Shown: one piece after another, positions 51,008-59,549 of the stretch
Position numbering within the stretch: the first letter of the stretch is position 1
Layout: each line of letters starts with the position of its first letter
Assembly (NCBI RefSeq): GCF_026341825.1
Contig: NZ_JAPENY010000001.1
Location: 2,294,001 to 2,358,000 of the forward strand
From: Streptomyces sp. NBC_00620
Lineage (GTDB): Bacteria; Actinomycetota; Actinomycetes; Streptomycetales; Streptomycetaceae
DNA length: 64,000 nt
Reading direction: 5' to 3'
Notes under the pieces: generated by a model
Told to the model about the DNA's origin: nothing
What the model saw: only the letters and a program-made list of their open reading frames with translations
Databases searched by the model: none
Position numbers and translations under genes: made by a program

Positions 51008-51225
51008 GCGGACCATCATGCCGTGCGCGCGGACGGGCACCCGGTGCGGGCCCTTCGTGTGATTTCTCAGGTTCGCCAAACCCCCATCTGGGGCCGATCG
51101 GGGGCACTCGGTCACATAGCGACCACTCGGGGTGGCACCATGCGGGGTGTTGCGGTGCATTCATGGGCGCATCCATGGCGCATTCATGGGATGGACCGCG
51201 CCGGTCGAGGGGACGGTAGAGGCAC

Positions 51226-51891
51226 ATGAGCACACCGAGTAGTGGGCAGCCGCCCGGGGTCGTGTCACTGACCCGTACGAGCCCGCGGGCGGGACGGACA
51301 GAGCGGGCGACGGGAATGACGGCCCGGCCGCCGGTCCAGCGCATCGACAGCCCACTGTCCCCGGAAGGTCCACAGCACGACCTGGCCCTGCTGCGGCTGC
51401 CCGAGCTGCGCGTGCTGCGCCGGGACGCCCAGCGGGACGAGGCCGACCTCAGCTATGTGCGGCGGCTGCTCCAGGGGCGCATCGACATCCTGCGGGCCGA
51501 GCTGGCGCGCCGCGGGGGAGTGCGGGCGCCCGGTGCGGGGCAGCCGCGGGTCGTCGGTTCGGGGGAGCTGTCGGTCATCGAGCGGCTCTCGGAGATCCTC
51601 ACGGACGCGCCCGCCCGGCACCGTTCCTCGGCCCGCCATGTGACGGTGGGCACACCGCACGGCGAGGAGTACCGGCGGCTGGCCTCGGACATGCTCTCCG
51701 AGGTGGAACTGTCGGACCTCGACGCCCGTACGGACGAAGAGCTCGGCGCCGGAATGGGACGGCTCGTGCGGTACGAGCAGCAGGTCTCCCGGCGGCGCCA
51801 GCAGCTCCAGCGCACGGCGGACGACTGCAGCGCCGAGATCGCCCGCAGGTACCGTGAGGGCGAAGCGCAAGTCGATGACCTGCTCATGTGA
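51226..51891 (+). CDS. rsiG: RsiG, c-di-GMP-dependent anti-sigma factor of WhiG
   Basis: A 221-residue mainly helical protein. It carries the RsiG c-di-GMP-binding signature E-x3-S-x2-R-x3-Q-x3-D twice: E72-S76-R79-Q83-D87 (EADLSYVRRLLQGRID) and E184-S188-R191-Q195-D199 (EQQVSRRRQQLQRTAD), one on each arm of the coiled coil. In Streptomyces RsiG bound to c-di-GMP holds the sporulation sigma factor WhiG inactive. The first ~50 residues are disordered. The location next to dtd and ygfZ is, as far as I recall, conserved. The assignment is strong because both motifs are complete. Confidence 0.93.
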   Translation: MSTPSSGQPPGVVSLTRTSPRAGRTERATGMTARPPVQRIDSPLSPEGPQHDLALLRLPELRVLRRDAQRDEADLSYVRRLLQGRIDILRAELARRGGVRAPGAGQPRVVGSGELSVIERLSEILTDAPARHRSSARHVTVGTPHGEEYRRLASDMLSEVELSDLDARTDEELGAGMGRLVRYEQQVSRRRQQLQRTADDCSAEIARRYREGEAQVDDLLM

Positions 51892-51938
51892 CGGACCTGT
51901 TCGCGTGGCGGACGTGTTCGTACGACGGACCTGTTCGT
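51888..51938 (+). repeat. 17-bp tandem repeat, three copies
   Basis: GTGACGGACCTGTTCGC, GTGGCGGACGTGTTCGT and ACGACGGACCTGTTCGT follow directly (51888, 51905, 51922). The first unit contains the rsiG stop codon. The repeats lie in the leader of the asparaginase gene. Confidence 0.9.
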
Positions 51939-52018
51939 GTGACGTGGCGCCCCGGTGATCCCGGGGCTGTCCCGGTACGGCTGCCGGGGCGGGTCTCCGT
52001 CACGGAAGGCCACCGCCG

Positions 52019-53005
52019 ATGTCCGCCGCCCGCCCTGAAGTCCCTGTGCCGTCTGCCATACCCCTTGCACCTCCTGTCCTCGCCGAGGTCGTACGTTCCG
52101 GTTTCGTCGAGGGCCGCCACCGGGGCAGCCTGGTGCTGCTGGCCGCGGACGGGTCGGTCGAGCTGGCGCTCGGCGATCCGGCGGTGCCGGTGTTCCCGCG
52201 TTCGTCGAACAAGCCCATGCAGGCGGCGGGGATACTGCGCGCCGGGCTCGACCTCGCCGGAGAGCGCCTGGCCCTCGCCGCCGCCAGCCACTCCGGAGAG
52301 ATCTTCCACCGCGACCTCGTACGGAAGATGCTGGGCGAGCACGGGCTGACCGCCGCGCAGCTCCAGTGCCCGCCGGACCTCCCGCTGGACCGGGTGGAGG
52401 CGGAGACCTACCTCGCCGCGGGCGCCGTACGCGACCGGGTCACCATGAACTGCTCGGGCAAGCACACTGCGATGCTGGCGGTGTGCGCGCAGCGGGGCTG
52501 GCCGCTCGACTCGTACCTGGACCCCGGGCACCCGCTCCAGCGGCAGATTCACTCCGTGGTCGAGGAGTCGGCCGGGGAGTCCGTCGCCGCGGTGGGTACG
52601 GACGGGTGCGGGGCGCCGCTTCTCGCGATCACCCTGACCGGCCTGGCCCGCGCCTTCCGCTCCTTCGTCCTCGCACCCCCCGGCTCCGCGGAACGCCGCG
52701 TCGCCGACGCCATGCGCGCCCACCCCGAGTACGTCGCCGGCACCCGCCGTCCCGACACCTGGCTGATGCGCGAGGTGCCGGGCGCCCTGTCCAAGATGGG
52801 CGCGGAGGCCGTCCAGGCGGTTGCCCTGCCGGACGGGCGGGCGCTCGCGTTCAAGGTCGAGGACGGCGGGGGGCGGGCACTGGGGCCGGTGCTGGCGAGG
52901 GCGTTGGGGTTGCTGGGCGTGGACGCACCGGTGGTGACGCGGATCGGGCGGGAGCCGTTGACGGGTGGGGGGAGGGAGGTGGGGGAGGTGCGGGCGGCGT
53001 TCTGA
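52019..53005 (+). CDS. Asparaginase
   Basis: A 328-residue protein of the thermolabile, AnsA-unrelated asparaginase family: EVVRSGFVEGRHRGSLVLLAADGSVELALGDPAVPVFPRSSNKPMQAAGILRAG, LALAAASHSGEIFHRDLVRKML, MNCSGKHTAMLAVCAQRGW, GTDGCGAPLLAITLTGLARAF and MREVPGALSKMGAEAV. The SSNKP, SHSGE and CSGKH motifs belong to the active site. It hydrolyses L-asparagine to aspartate and ammonia. GGAAGG lies 9 nt before the ATG. A dispersed repeat follows the gene. Confidence 0.92.
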   Translation: MSAARPEVPVPSAIPLAPPVLAEVVRSGFVEGRHRGSLVLLAADGSVELALGDPAVPVFPRSSNKPMQAAGILRAGLDLAGERLALAAASHSGEIFHRDLVRKMLGEHGLTAAQLQCPPDLPLDRVEAETYLAAGAVRDRVTMNCSGKHTAMLAVCAQRGWPLDSYLDPGHPLQRQIHSVVEESAGESVAAVGTDGCGAPLLAITLTGLARAFRSFVLAPPGSAERRVADAMRAHPEYVAGTRRPDTWLMREVPGALSKMGAEAVQAVALPDGRALAFKVEDGGGRALGPVLARALGLLGVDAPVVTRIGREPLTGGGREVGEVRAAF

Positions 53006-53010
53006 GGTTC

Positions 53011-53117
53011 TAGCCCGTCCGGCGTTTGAGGACGAGCGCGCAGCGCGACAGGGGGGTCTGGGGGCGCAGCCCCCAGGAACGGGACGGGTAGGGGCGGAGG
53101 GGGCGAGAAAAATCCCC
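53011..53117 (+). repeat. Dispersed Streptomyces repeat, copy D
   Basis: TAGCCCGTCCGGCGTTTGAG to GGGGGCGAGAAAAA, with a GGGGGCGCAGCCCCC palindrome in the middle. It has the long-form middle (GACGAGCGCGCAGCGCGAC) in place of the GAGCGGGGG of copies A and B. It lies between the asparaginase and Eis-like genes and ends about 25 nt before the promoter of the latter. Confidence 0.92.
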
Positions 53118-53152
53118 GCGACACCCCACCGTCGTACACCTAGCGTGTTCCC

Positions 53153-54406
53153 ATGACCCACCGCGACGCCATCGACGTACGAGCGATCACCGAAGCCGAG
53201 ACACCGGACTGGATCCGCGCCCTGAACACCGGCTTCCTGCGCTCCCCCGCGGTGACGGAGACCGAGATCGCGGACCGGAGCTCGTACATCATCCCGGAGC
53301 GAACCCTCGCCGCGTTCGACGCAGGCCGCTGCGTCGCGACCTTCAGATCGTTCCCGCAGGAGCTCACCACGGTGGGCGGAACCCCCGTCCCGGCGGACGC
53401 GATCACGAACGTCACCGTGACCGCCACACACCGCCGCCGAGGCCTCCTCACCCGCATGATGGCGACGGACCTCGCGGCGGCCAGGGAACGCGGCGACGTG
53501 GTGGCGACGCTCATCGCCGCCGAGTACCCGATCTACGGCCGGTACGGCTTCGGCCCCGCCACCACCGCCGCCGAGTGGACCATCGAGGTACCCAGGACAG
53601 GCCTCGACCCCCGCTGGTCGGGCCCGGCCGACGGCGCCCGTATCGACCTCGTCGACGGCGAGGACGTCCGCAAGATCGGCCCCGAACTGCACGAACGGCT
53701 CAGGCGCACCCAGCCGGGCGCGGTCAGCCGCGACGAGCGCTGGTGGCAGACCAACACCGGCGTGCTGATCCTGGACCGCGCACCGTGGACGGAGCCGTTC
53801 TACGCCGTGTACCGCTCGGCGGCCGGCGAGGTCGAGGGCCTCGTCTCGTACGAGTCGGACGACAAGTGGCACGACAAGCAGCCGCACGACACGGCGGACG
53901 TGAACTGGCTGATCGCGGTGACGCCGGCGGCGGAGCGCGCCCTGTGGCAGTACCTCTGCTCGATCGACTGGATCACCAAGGTCAAGACGGGCTGGCGGTC
54001 CCCCGACGACCTGCTGCCGCACTTCCTGCCCGACCCGCGCGCGGCCAGGATCTCCACGCAGGCGGACTGGCTGTGGGTGCGGATCCTGGATGTCGTACGG
54101 GCTCTGGAGGCGCGTACGTACGGCGGTACGGGGACGCTGGTGCTGGAGGTGACCGACCGGGACGGGCTGTCCGCCGGGCGGTACCGGCTGGACGCCGGGC
54201 CGGACGGGGCGGCCTGCGCGCCGACCACGCAGAACGCCGAACTCACGCTGGACGTGGGCGAGTTGGCGCGGCTGTGGCTCGGGGACGAGTCGGCGGTACG
54301 GCTCGCTGCGCTGGGGCGGGTCCGGGAAGAACGAGCGGGCGCCGCCTCCGTGGCCGACGCCCTGCTGCGCACGTCCAGGCGACCGTGGTGCCCGGACATC
54401 TTCTGA
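53153..54406 (+). CDS. Eis-like GNAT N-acetyltransferase
   Basis: A 417-residue protein with the Eis layout: an N-terminal GNAT domain ([56 protein letters not shown], acetyl-CoA loop RRRGLL), a second degenerate GNAT region, and a C-terminal SCP2-like domain ([27 protein letters not shown]) ending in ...RPWCPDIF, whose C-terminal carboxylate is catalytic in Eis. Eis enzymes acetylate aminoglycosides and other amines at several positions; the native substrate here is unknown. TAGCGT 6 nt before the ATG indicates a leaderless mRNA. Confidence 0.9.
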   Translation: MTHRDAIDVRAITEAETPDWIRALNTGFLRSPAVTETEIADRSSYIIPERTLAAFDAGRCVATFRSFPQELTTVGGTPVPADAITNVTVTATHRRRGLLTRMMATDLAAARERGDVVATLIAAEYPIYGRYGFGPATTAAEWTIEVPRTGLDPRWSGPADGARIDLVDGEDVRKIGPELHERLRRTQPGAVSRDERWWQTNTGVLILDRAPWTEPFYAVYRSAAGEVEGLVSYESDDKWHDKQPHDTADVNWLIAVTPAAERALWQYLCSIDWITKVKTGWRSPDDLLPHFLPDPRAARISTQADWLWVRILDVVRALEARTYGGTGTLVLEVTDRDGLSAGRYRLDAGPDGAACAPTTQNAELTLDVGELARLWLGDESAVRLAALGRVREERAGAASVADALLRTSRRPWCPDIF

Positions 54407-54534
54407 ACCAGTGTGCGGGTGGTGCTTTTTTCCGTGGCTCCTGCCGGGTGCTCCTTCCGTGCGGGCGAAAGCCGTTGATCCGTAGCTGTTGTGCTGATCC
54501 GTAGCTATTCAGTTGTGGTTGTGGGTGGTGCTGA

Positions 54535-54577
54535 CTGACCGGGCTCCCGGCTCCCCTCCAGGGGGGAGCCCGGTCAG
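54535..54577. terminator. Strong hairpin between convergent genes
   Basis: CTGACCGGGCTCCC pairs with GGGAGCCCGGTCAG (14-bp perfect stem). It lies between the Eis-like gene and the oppositely read small membrane protein at 54605, so it can serve both. Two TGATCCGTAGCT direct repeats precede it at about 54476 and 54495. Confidence 0.8.
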
Positions 54578-54604
54578 CCGGACCGTCCGGGCGGTGGCGC
54601 CCGT

Positions 54605-54790
54605 TCAGCCGGACTGGGCGAGCAGCATCACGAGGATCACAGCTCCGATGCCGCTGATCATGTTGTTCTTGGCCTTGATGCCGACGGTCAGCGCGACGAA
54701 CGCGATGATGCCCATCGGCCCGTACTTCCACTGGATGAGCTGTTCGAATCCGATGGCGAGGGCGGCGACGATGATGGCGATGAGCGGCAT
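54605..54790 (-). CDS. Small two-TM membrane protein, copy 1
   Basis: A 61-residue protein: MPLIAIIVAALAIGFEQLIQ then WKYGPMGIIAFVALTVGIKAKNNMISGIGAVILVMLLAQSG. Three hydrophobic stretches give two or three TM helices. AAGGAGG lies 8 nt before the ATG. It is a clear paralogue of the protein at 55964-56152 (shared GFEQL(I/V)QW(K/H)YGP, GIKAK and SIGAV/GIGAV). It is divergent from the GntR-type regulator at 55004, with a palindrome between. Function unknown. Confidence 0.85.
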   Translation of the reverse strand: MPLIAIIVAALAIGFEQLIQWKYGPMGIIAFVALTVGIKAKNNMISGIGAVILVMLLAQSG

Positions 54791-54901
54791 GACGGTCCCT
54801 CCTTGGGGACGGGGCGAGCGGACCCCCGCTGGGATCCGTCCACCTGGTCGACAGTTGCGACCCTGGCGGCCAACCCCCGGGAAGTTTGACCATGTTGCTC
54901 A

Positions 54902-54916
54902 AGTTGGTGACCAACT
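54902..54916. promoter_or_regulatory. AGTTGG-TGA-CCAACT operator
   Basis: A perfect 6-bp inverted repeat with a 3-bp centre between the divergent small membrane protein and GntR genes. The same AGTTGG-N3-CCAACT occurs in the equivalent place at 56227-56241. It is likely the binding site of the adjacent regulator. Confidence 0.75.
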
Positions 54917-55003
54917 CAATGGTAGTTATCTCCGCGTTGGGTCGACTCATAACCACCTATCAGGTAACTGCCCAAAGATGGCGGGAAGTTGTAGGGTTTG
55001 GTC

Positions 55004-55921
55004 GTGGACCAGGAACTCGCCGCCGTCAACGGGCGGAACAGGTCGCCACGGCCACTGACGTCGCACCGCGAGGTGGCCGACGAGCTGCGCAGCCGGATCA
55101 GGTCCGGTCAGCTGCGGGCCGGACAGCGCATGCCCACGCAGGCCAAGCTGGCGGACGAGTTCGGCGTCGAGCGCGGGGCCGTACGGCAGGCGCTGCGCAT
55201 CCTGCAGTCGGAGCGTCTGCTCGTCAATGTGTCCAAGGGGAGCCCGGCGACCGTGGCGGACGACCTGGGCAGGGTCCTGACCGGTCCCGAAGCTCCGCCG
55301 CAGCCCACCACGGTGGCGCTCGGCGCGCGGATAACGGAGGCCTTCTCGGCCTCTCATGTGGAGATCGACGCGCTGTGCCTGACGTCGATCTCACTCACCC
55401 TCGCCATGAGCGAACCGCTGCGTCAGATCCACGCCGAGCGAATAAAACCAGCCAGGATCGATGTCCGCGTCATGCTCCCCAGCGGCGACATCCCCCTTGC
55501 CTTTCCGGCTCCGGTGGAGGCGACGGCCGAGGGCCAGCCCCCCGACGGCCGGCTCCAGCGCAACTGGCTGGCCAACCGCAACGCCCAGGGCCAGGTGCTG
55601 CGCCACAACCTGCTCGCGCTGCGCGCCACGCACGGCATCGAGGTCAACGTCACCTTCCGCGCGCTTCCCTTCACGCCGCCCGTGAAGCTGTACCTGCTCA
55701 ACGGGTCCGAGGCGCTCTTCGCGTACTACACCCTCACCAAGCGCGAGGAGGAGATCGATCACGTGCACCTGGAGATGTACGACGTCCAGGGCACCCAGTC
55801 CATGCTCTTCCCCTTCGTACAGGGGGCCGGGCTGCGGGACACGACCTTCGTCGAGCAGTCCCACCTGTGGTTCAACGCACTGTGGGAGACCATCAGTTCC
55901 GAGCTGGTGCTCACGAACTGA
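55004..55921 (+). CDS. GntR-type regulator with unassigned effector domain, copy 1
   Basis: A 305-residue regulator. The winged helix (~22-75) reads VADELRSRIRSGQLRAGQRMPTQAKLADEFGVERGAVRQALRILQSERLL. The C-terminal ~200 residues (VEIDALCLTS, RIDVRVMLPSGDIPLAFPAPVE, VNVTFRALPFTPPVKLYLLNGSEALFAYYTLTKREEE, FVEQSHLWFNALWETI) are shared with copies 2 and 3 and with the membrane protein at 62837. They are not the usual FadR or UTRA domains; the outline recalls PLD-like/DUF5919-type sensor regions (tentative). The GTG at 55004 is chosen because TAGGGT lies 6 nt before it (leaderless); a TTG at 54998 is in frame. Confidence 0.85.
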   Translation: MDQELAAVNGRNRSPRPLTSHREVADELRSRIRSGQLRAGQRMPTQAKLADEFGVERGAVRQALRILQSERLLVNVSKGSPATVADDLGRVLTGPEAPPQPTTVALGARITEAFSASHVEIDALCLTSISLTLAMSEPLRQIHAERIKPARIDVRVMLPSGDIPLAFPAPVEATAEGQPPDGRLQRNWLANRNAQGQVLRHNLLALRATHGIEVNVTFRALPFTPPVKLYLLNGSEALFAYYTLTKREEEIDHVHLEMYDVQGTQSMLFPFVQGAGLRDTTFVEQSHLWFNALWETISSELVLTN

Positions 55922-55963
55922 GGTCTCCCGGGTGGGAGTGGGTCCGGTTGGGATCCACGCGGG

Positions 55964-56152
55964 TCAGAGGGCGGGTCCCGCGACCATCAGGGCGAGCACG
56001 ACCGCCCCGATGGAGTAGCAGGTGGGGCTCTTCGCCTTGATCCCGATGGTGAGCAGCAGCAGTCCGACGATGCCCGACGGGCCGTAGTGCCATTGGACGA
56101 GCTGCTCGAAGCCGACGACGAAGACGGCGGAGAGGAGGGCGATGACGGGCAT
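55964..56152 (-). CDS. Small two-TM membrane protein, copy 2
   Basis: A 62-residue protein: MPVIALLSAVFVVGFEQLVQ then WHYGPSGIVGLLLLTIGIKAKSPTCYSIGAVVLALMVAGPAL. AGGAGG lies 8 nt before the ATG. It pairs with copy 1 at about 50 percent identity by eye. It is divergent from the second GntR-type gene across a palindrome-containing region. Having one such gene beside each regulator suggests that it is their controlled target. Confidence 0.85.
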   Translation of the reverse strand: MPVIALLSAVFVVGFEQLVQWHYGPSGIVGLLLLTIGIKAKSPTCYSIGAVVLALMVAGPAL

Positions 56153-56213
56153 GGTGGTTCCTCCTGCTTCTGAGGGAGACGGGCCGGTTGGGAGGAGGGG
56201 AGGCAAAACTTCC

Positions 56214-56241
56214 GCCAACTTGACCAAGTTGGCAACCAACT
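56214..56241. promoter_or_regulatory. Overlapping palindromes, second divergent promoter region
   Basis: GCCAACTTG-AC-CAAGTTGGC at 56214-56233 is perfect, and AGTTGG-CAA-CCAACT at 56227-56241 overlaps it, the latter identical in plan to 54902-54916. A further partial copy (AAGTTGTCCCCACTTGG) follows near 56248. It is the probable operator of the adjacent GntR-type regulator. Confidence 0.75.
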
Positions 56242-56328
56242 ATGCTTAAGTTGTCCCCACTTGGCTGGTACTCATAAACAACTTTCAAACAACTCCCCAT
56301 AGATGGATGGGAGTTGTAGCGTTTGGTC

Positions 56329-57204
56329 GTGACCCAGGAGAACGTGGCAGTGAACGGCAGCAGAAACTTCTCGTCCCAGGACATCGCCGACGCCCTGCGG
56401 GACCGCATCCGCGCCGGTGACCTCAAGGCGGGCGACCGCCTGCCCACCCAGGCGGAGCTGGCGGAGGAGTTCGGCGTCGAGCGCGGCACCGTCCGCCAGG
56501 CCCTCAGCTCCCTCCAGAGCGACGGGCTCCTCAGCAACACCGGCAGGGGCAGCCCGCCGCGGATCGCCGAGGTGCCGGCCGTCCGCGACGAACCCCAGAC
56601 GACGATGGTGGGCCTGGCGCCGCGCCTCGCCGAGGCGTTCGCGGCCCCGCACGTCCGCATAGACGCGGCATGCCTCACCGCGGAGACCCTGATGCTGGCC
56701 CTCGGTGAACCGGTGCGCCTGATCCACGAGGGCACCATCCTCCCGAAGTCGATCGACGTCCGGATCCTGCTGCCCTCCAGGGACATCACCCTGGCGTTCC
56801 CGGTCCCGGTGGAGGGCCGCACCGACGACGACCCGGTCCACAAGCGCTGGCTCGCCCAGCGCAACGCCCAGGGCCACGTCCTGCGCCACAACCTCCAGAC
56901 CCTGCGCCACTCGCACAAGATCGACGTCCGCGTGACCTTCCGCGCCCTGCCGTTCACCCCACCGGTGAAGCTGTACCTCCTCAACGAGTCGGAAGCGCTG
57001 ATGGGGTACTACATGATCACCAGACGCGAGGAGACGGTGGACACCGGCGGAGTACTCGACATGTACGACGCCCTCGGCTCCACCTCGCTGCTCTTCTCCT
57101 TCGAGAAGCAGGCCGGCCATCGCGATGCCTCGTTCGTGGAGGAATCCCAGAAGTGGTTCGATGCCCTCTGGGAAACCATCACCACTGACCTGACACTCTC
57201 CTAG
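56329..57204 (+). CDS. GntR-type regulator with unassigned effector domain, copy 2
   Basis: A 291-residue paralogue of the regulator at 55004. Winged helix: IADALRDRIRAGDLKAGDRLPTQAELAEEFGVERGTVRQALSSLQSDGLL. Effector region: VRIDAACLTAETLML, IDVRILLPSRDITLAFPVPVEGR, VRVTFRALPFTPPVKLYLLNESEALMGYYMITRREE and FVEESQKWFDALWETI. TAGCGT lies 6 nt before GTG 56329 (leaderless). Its TAG stop overlaps the GTG of the HAD gene by one base, so the two are coupled and should act in one pathway. Confidence 0.87.
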   Translation: MTQENVAVNGSRNFSSQDIADALRDRIRAGDLKAGDRLPTQAELAEEFGVERGTVRQALSSLQSDGLLSNTGRGSPPRIAEVPAVRDEPQTTMVGLAPRLAEAFAAPHVRIDAACLTAETLMLALGEPVRLIHEGTILPKSIDVRILLPSRDITLAFPVPVEGRTDDDPVHKRWLAQRNAQGHVLRHNLQTLRHSHKIDVRVTFRALPFTPPVKLYLLNESEALMGYYMITRREETVDTGGVLDMYDALGSTSLLFSFEKQAGHRDASFVEESQKWFDALWETITTDLTLS

Positions 57205-57956
57205 TGACTCCTGATACGACGCAGCCCGATACGACACAGTCCGAACCGGTGACAGCAGAGACAGAGAACCTGCGGGAAGTGATCAAACGCGCCCGCGTCG
57301 TGCTCTTCGACTTCGACGGGCCGATCTGCCGGCTGTTCGCGGGGCATTCCGCGGAGGATGTGGCGAAGGATCTGGTCGCGTGGCTGGAGGGGCAGGGGTT
57401 GCGGGGGCTGCTCAGCGAGGAGGAGCGGGTCCATCCCGACCCGCATGTCGTTCTTCGCGTCGTCAACAAGCGGCATCCGCACAGCGATCTGGTGGTCGAA
57501 CTCGAGGAGTTGCTCACCCAGCACGAGCTCAAGGCGGTGCCGTCCGCCTGGCCGACCCCGTTCGCGGATCCGCTGATACGGACGTGGACCGCTGTCGGCG
57601 TCCGCCTCGCCGTGGCCACCAACAACTCGCCCCGTGTGGTGGCCCGTTACCTCGAGAGCCGCGACCTCACCGAGTGCTTCGCCCCCAACGTCTACGGCCG
57701 CACCCGAAACCTGGACCACCTCAAGCCCCACCCGCACTGCCTCAACCGGGCGCTGAACGCCCTGGGTGCCGCCCCTTCGGCCGCCCTCATGATCGGCGAC
57801 ACTCCGTCGGACTTCCTCGCCGCCCGGGAAGCGGGGGTTCCGTTCCTGGGCTACGCGCGTAACGCCACCAAGGAGAAGGAGTTGAGGAAGGCTGGCGCGG
57901 AGGTGATCGTCGGCTCCCTCGAGCCAGTACTCCAGGTGCTGCGCGGCGAACTCTGA
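57204..57956 (+). CDS. HAD-family hydrolase
   Basis: A 250-residue HAD phosphatase: motif I VVLFDFDGPICRLF, motif II region LAVATNNSPRVVARYL, motif III Lys in LDHLKPHPHCLNRAL and motif IV ALMIGDTPSDFLAAREAGVPFLGYARN. The insert of ~80 residues between motifs I and II suggests a C1 cap, as in phosphoglycolate-phosphatase-like enzymes. The first ~15 residues come from a 15-bp duplication (DTTQPDTTQSE) and may be untranslated if a later GTG is used. It is coupled to the GntR-type gene before it and followed by an APH-type kinase, pairing a kinase with a phosphatase. Confidence 0.9.
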   Translation: MTPDTTQPDTTQSEPVTAETENLREVIKRARVVLFDFDGPICRLFAGHSAEDVAKDLVAWLEGQGLRGLLSEEERVHPDPHVVLRVVNKRHPHSDLVVELEELLTQHELKAVPSAWPTPFADPLIRTWTAVGVRLAVATNNSPRVVARYLESRDLTECFAPNVYGRTRNLDHLKPHPHCLNRALNALGAAPSAALMIGDTPSDFLAAREAGVPFLGYARNATKEKELRKAGAEVIVGSLEPVLQVLRGEL

Positions 57957-58086
57957 GTTCTGGACGCGCTATCGCTCACTGAAGTGACGGCCAAGATCTG
58001 ACGAAACGGTTCTGACACGCTACGACACGTCGAGGGGGTAGCGTGCCTCCACCTTCCGCCGACTGGTCTCAGAGAGAAACGGGGCG

Positions 58087-59172
58087 ATGTCACCCGAAGC
58101 GCCCGAAATCCCGCCGCGTGTCGCAGCCGCGAGTGCTGCCCTCGACGCGGTCGAGGGTCCCCTCAGCGGATACCACCACGAGACGTATGTGTTTCCACTG
58201 CCGGCCGAGGCGGGGACGGGCTTCCAGGGGCGGTGGAAGTGCCGCGAGCCGCGCGCGAACCTGCTCTGGTTCGACCGGCGTTGCTTCGAGTCGGAGGAAC
58301 GCCTGCTGTACGAGCTGCAACGGCGGATCGACGTCATTCCCGAGGTCGCCCGGATGGGCGGCGACGTGGACCTGCAGCGGTTCATCGAGGGTTCGACGCT
58401 GGGCGCGCTGCATCCGTCCGGCCGAGCCGTTCCGGACGAACTCGTCGAACAGATCCTTGGCCTGTTCAGGCAGTTGGGGACTGTCACCGCGTCCACTCTG
58501 CTCGTTGAGCGGAGGTGTACGCCCCAGGACCGCGCGGAGGACGGAGACAGCGCGGGTTTCCTCGACAGGCTCATCTGTTTCACTCAAGAGCAGGTGTATG
58601 AACGGAATCTGATCGAGTACAAAGGCCTGTTCGCCGATCTCGGGCTCGACCCCGAGGCCTTTCGGCAGCTCAGGAAGAGGGTGGCGGGACTTCGGGACCG
58701 GCCGTTCTGTCTCCTCCACGCGGATCTGCACCGCGAGAACTTCATCGTTGACCCGGACGGGAAACTCTGGGCCATCGACTGGGAGTTGGCGATGTTCGGC
58801 GATCCGCTCTACGACCTGGCCACCCATCTGCACCTGATGGGGTATCCGCCGGCGCAGGAACGGCTGATCGTTCAGCGGTGGTGCGGGATTGTCGAGGAGG
58901 TCCGGCCGGGCAGTTCACGGGGCTGGTGTGACGATCTGCCGCGGCTGCTGGACTTCAAGAAGGCTCAGTCGGTGTTCACCGATGTCATCCGGGCGTCGCA
59001 AATCCTGGACACTCAGGGGGAGTTCGATCGCCAACGGCTGCGCCGGGCGGCCTGGAAGCTACGGGGGGTGCTGACGGCTGCCGCCGAGCCGTTGGGCCTG
59101 GAGTCCGTTCCGGGTCTGTTGGAGACCGAGGCCGCGTTGACGCGCTGGCGAAGCGACCACGAACCTACCTGA
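58087..59172 (+). CDS. APH-family small-molecule kinase
   Basis: A 361-residue aminoglycoside/choline-kinase-like protein. Catalytic loop CLLHADLHRENFIVDPDGKLWAIDWELAMFGDPLYDLATHLHLMG (HADLHRENF with catalytic Asp and Asn; IDWE metal-binding Asp). The N-terminal lobe is divergent (YVFPLPAEAGTGFQGRWKCREPRANLLWFDRRCFESEERLL). It is related to both halves of the fusion at 60564. The promoter TAGCGT is visible at about 58038. The substrate is unknown; resistance is only one option for this family. Confidence 0.87.
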   Translation: MSPEAPEIPPRVAAASAALDAVEGPLSGYHHETYVFPLPAEAGTGFQGRWKCREPRANLLWFDRRCFESEERLLYELQRRIDVIPEVARMGGDVDLQRFIEGSTLGALHPSGRAVPDELVEQILGLFRQLGTVTASTLLVERRCTPQDRAEDGDSAGFLDRLICFTQEQVYERNLIEYKGLFADLGLDPEAFRQLRKRVAGLRDRPFCLLHADLHRENFIVDPDGKLWAIDWELAMFGDPLYDLATHLHLMGYPPAQERLIVQRWCGIVEEVRPGSSRGWCDDLPRLLDFKKAQSVFTDVIRASQILDTQGEFDRQRLRRAAWKLRGVLTAAAEPLGLESVPGLLETEAALTRWRSDHEPT

Positions 59173-59374
59173 GCCGGTGTTCCGGAGGCTCGGAGACCGG
59201 TTCCGAGCCTCCGTCCGAAGGCTGGGTGATGCCCTCCGTCGTCGGTCGAGGGCTCCCGCCCCGCAGCCGTTGGGACCGTCGGTTGCGGAGCCAAAGCCTC
59301 AGAGCCTCGAACGCCCACTGCATCACCAGTGTCATGGCGACCGCGACAGCGTTCCACAGCAGTTGAAAGAGCAT
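59165..59374 (-). CDS. Small membrane protein divergent from the third GntR-type gene
   Basis: A 69-residue protein: one long hydrophobic helix (LLWNAVAVAMTLVMQWAFEALRLW) then an Arg-rich and a Pro/Ser/Glu-rich tail. GGGTGGGGG lies upstream of the ATG. It is not similar in sequence to the two small proteins at 54605 and 55964 but holds the same position relative to its GntR-type neighbour. The 3' end overlaps the kinase gene by 8 nt. Less certain than the other two. Confidence 0.5.
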   Translation of the reverse strand: MLFQLLWNAVAVAMTLVMQWAFEALRLWLRNRRSQRLRGGSPRPTTEGITQPSDGGSEPVSEPPEHRLR

Positions 59375-59412
59375 GGACCCCCACCCTTCTTGCCACTTTC
59401 AGTGAAGCGATC

Positions 59413-59438
59413 AACTGGCCGACCAATTGGACTGGTTG
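59413..59438. promoter_or_regulatory. CCAATTGG-centred operator-like sequence
   Basis: AACTGG-CCG-ACCAATTGG-ACTGGTT contains CCAATTGG flanked by AACTGG/CTGGTT half-sites. It lies between the divergent small membrane protein and the third GntR-type gene, and resembles but does not equal the AGTTGG-N3-CCAACT sites. Confidence 0.45.
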
Positions 59439-59549
59439 CCTTGAATTGGGTCTGCCCGTGTACGTAGATCCCTTAACTGACGGCCGCGTTGGGCCGGTCA
59501 CCTGACTGAAATTGGTTTGCTCGTCGTCCGGAAGCGGTACGGTCCAGCT

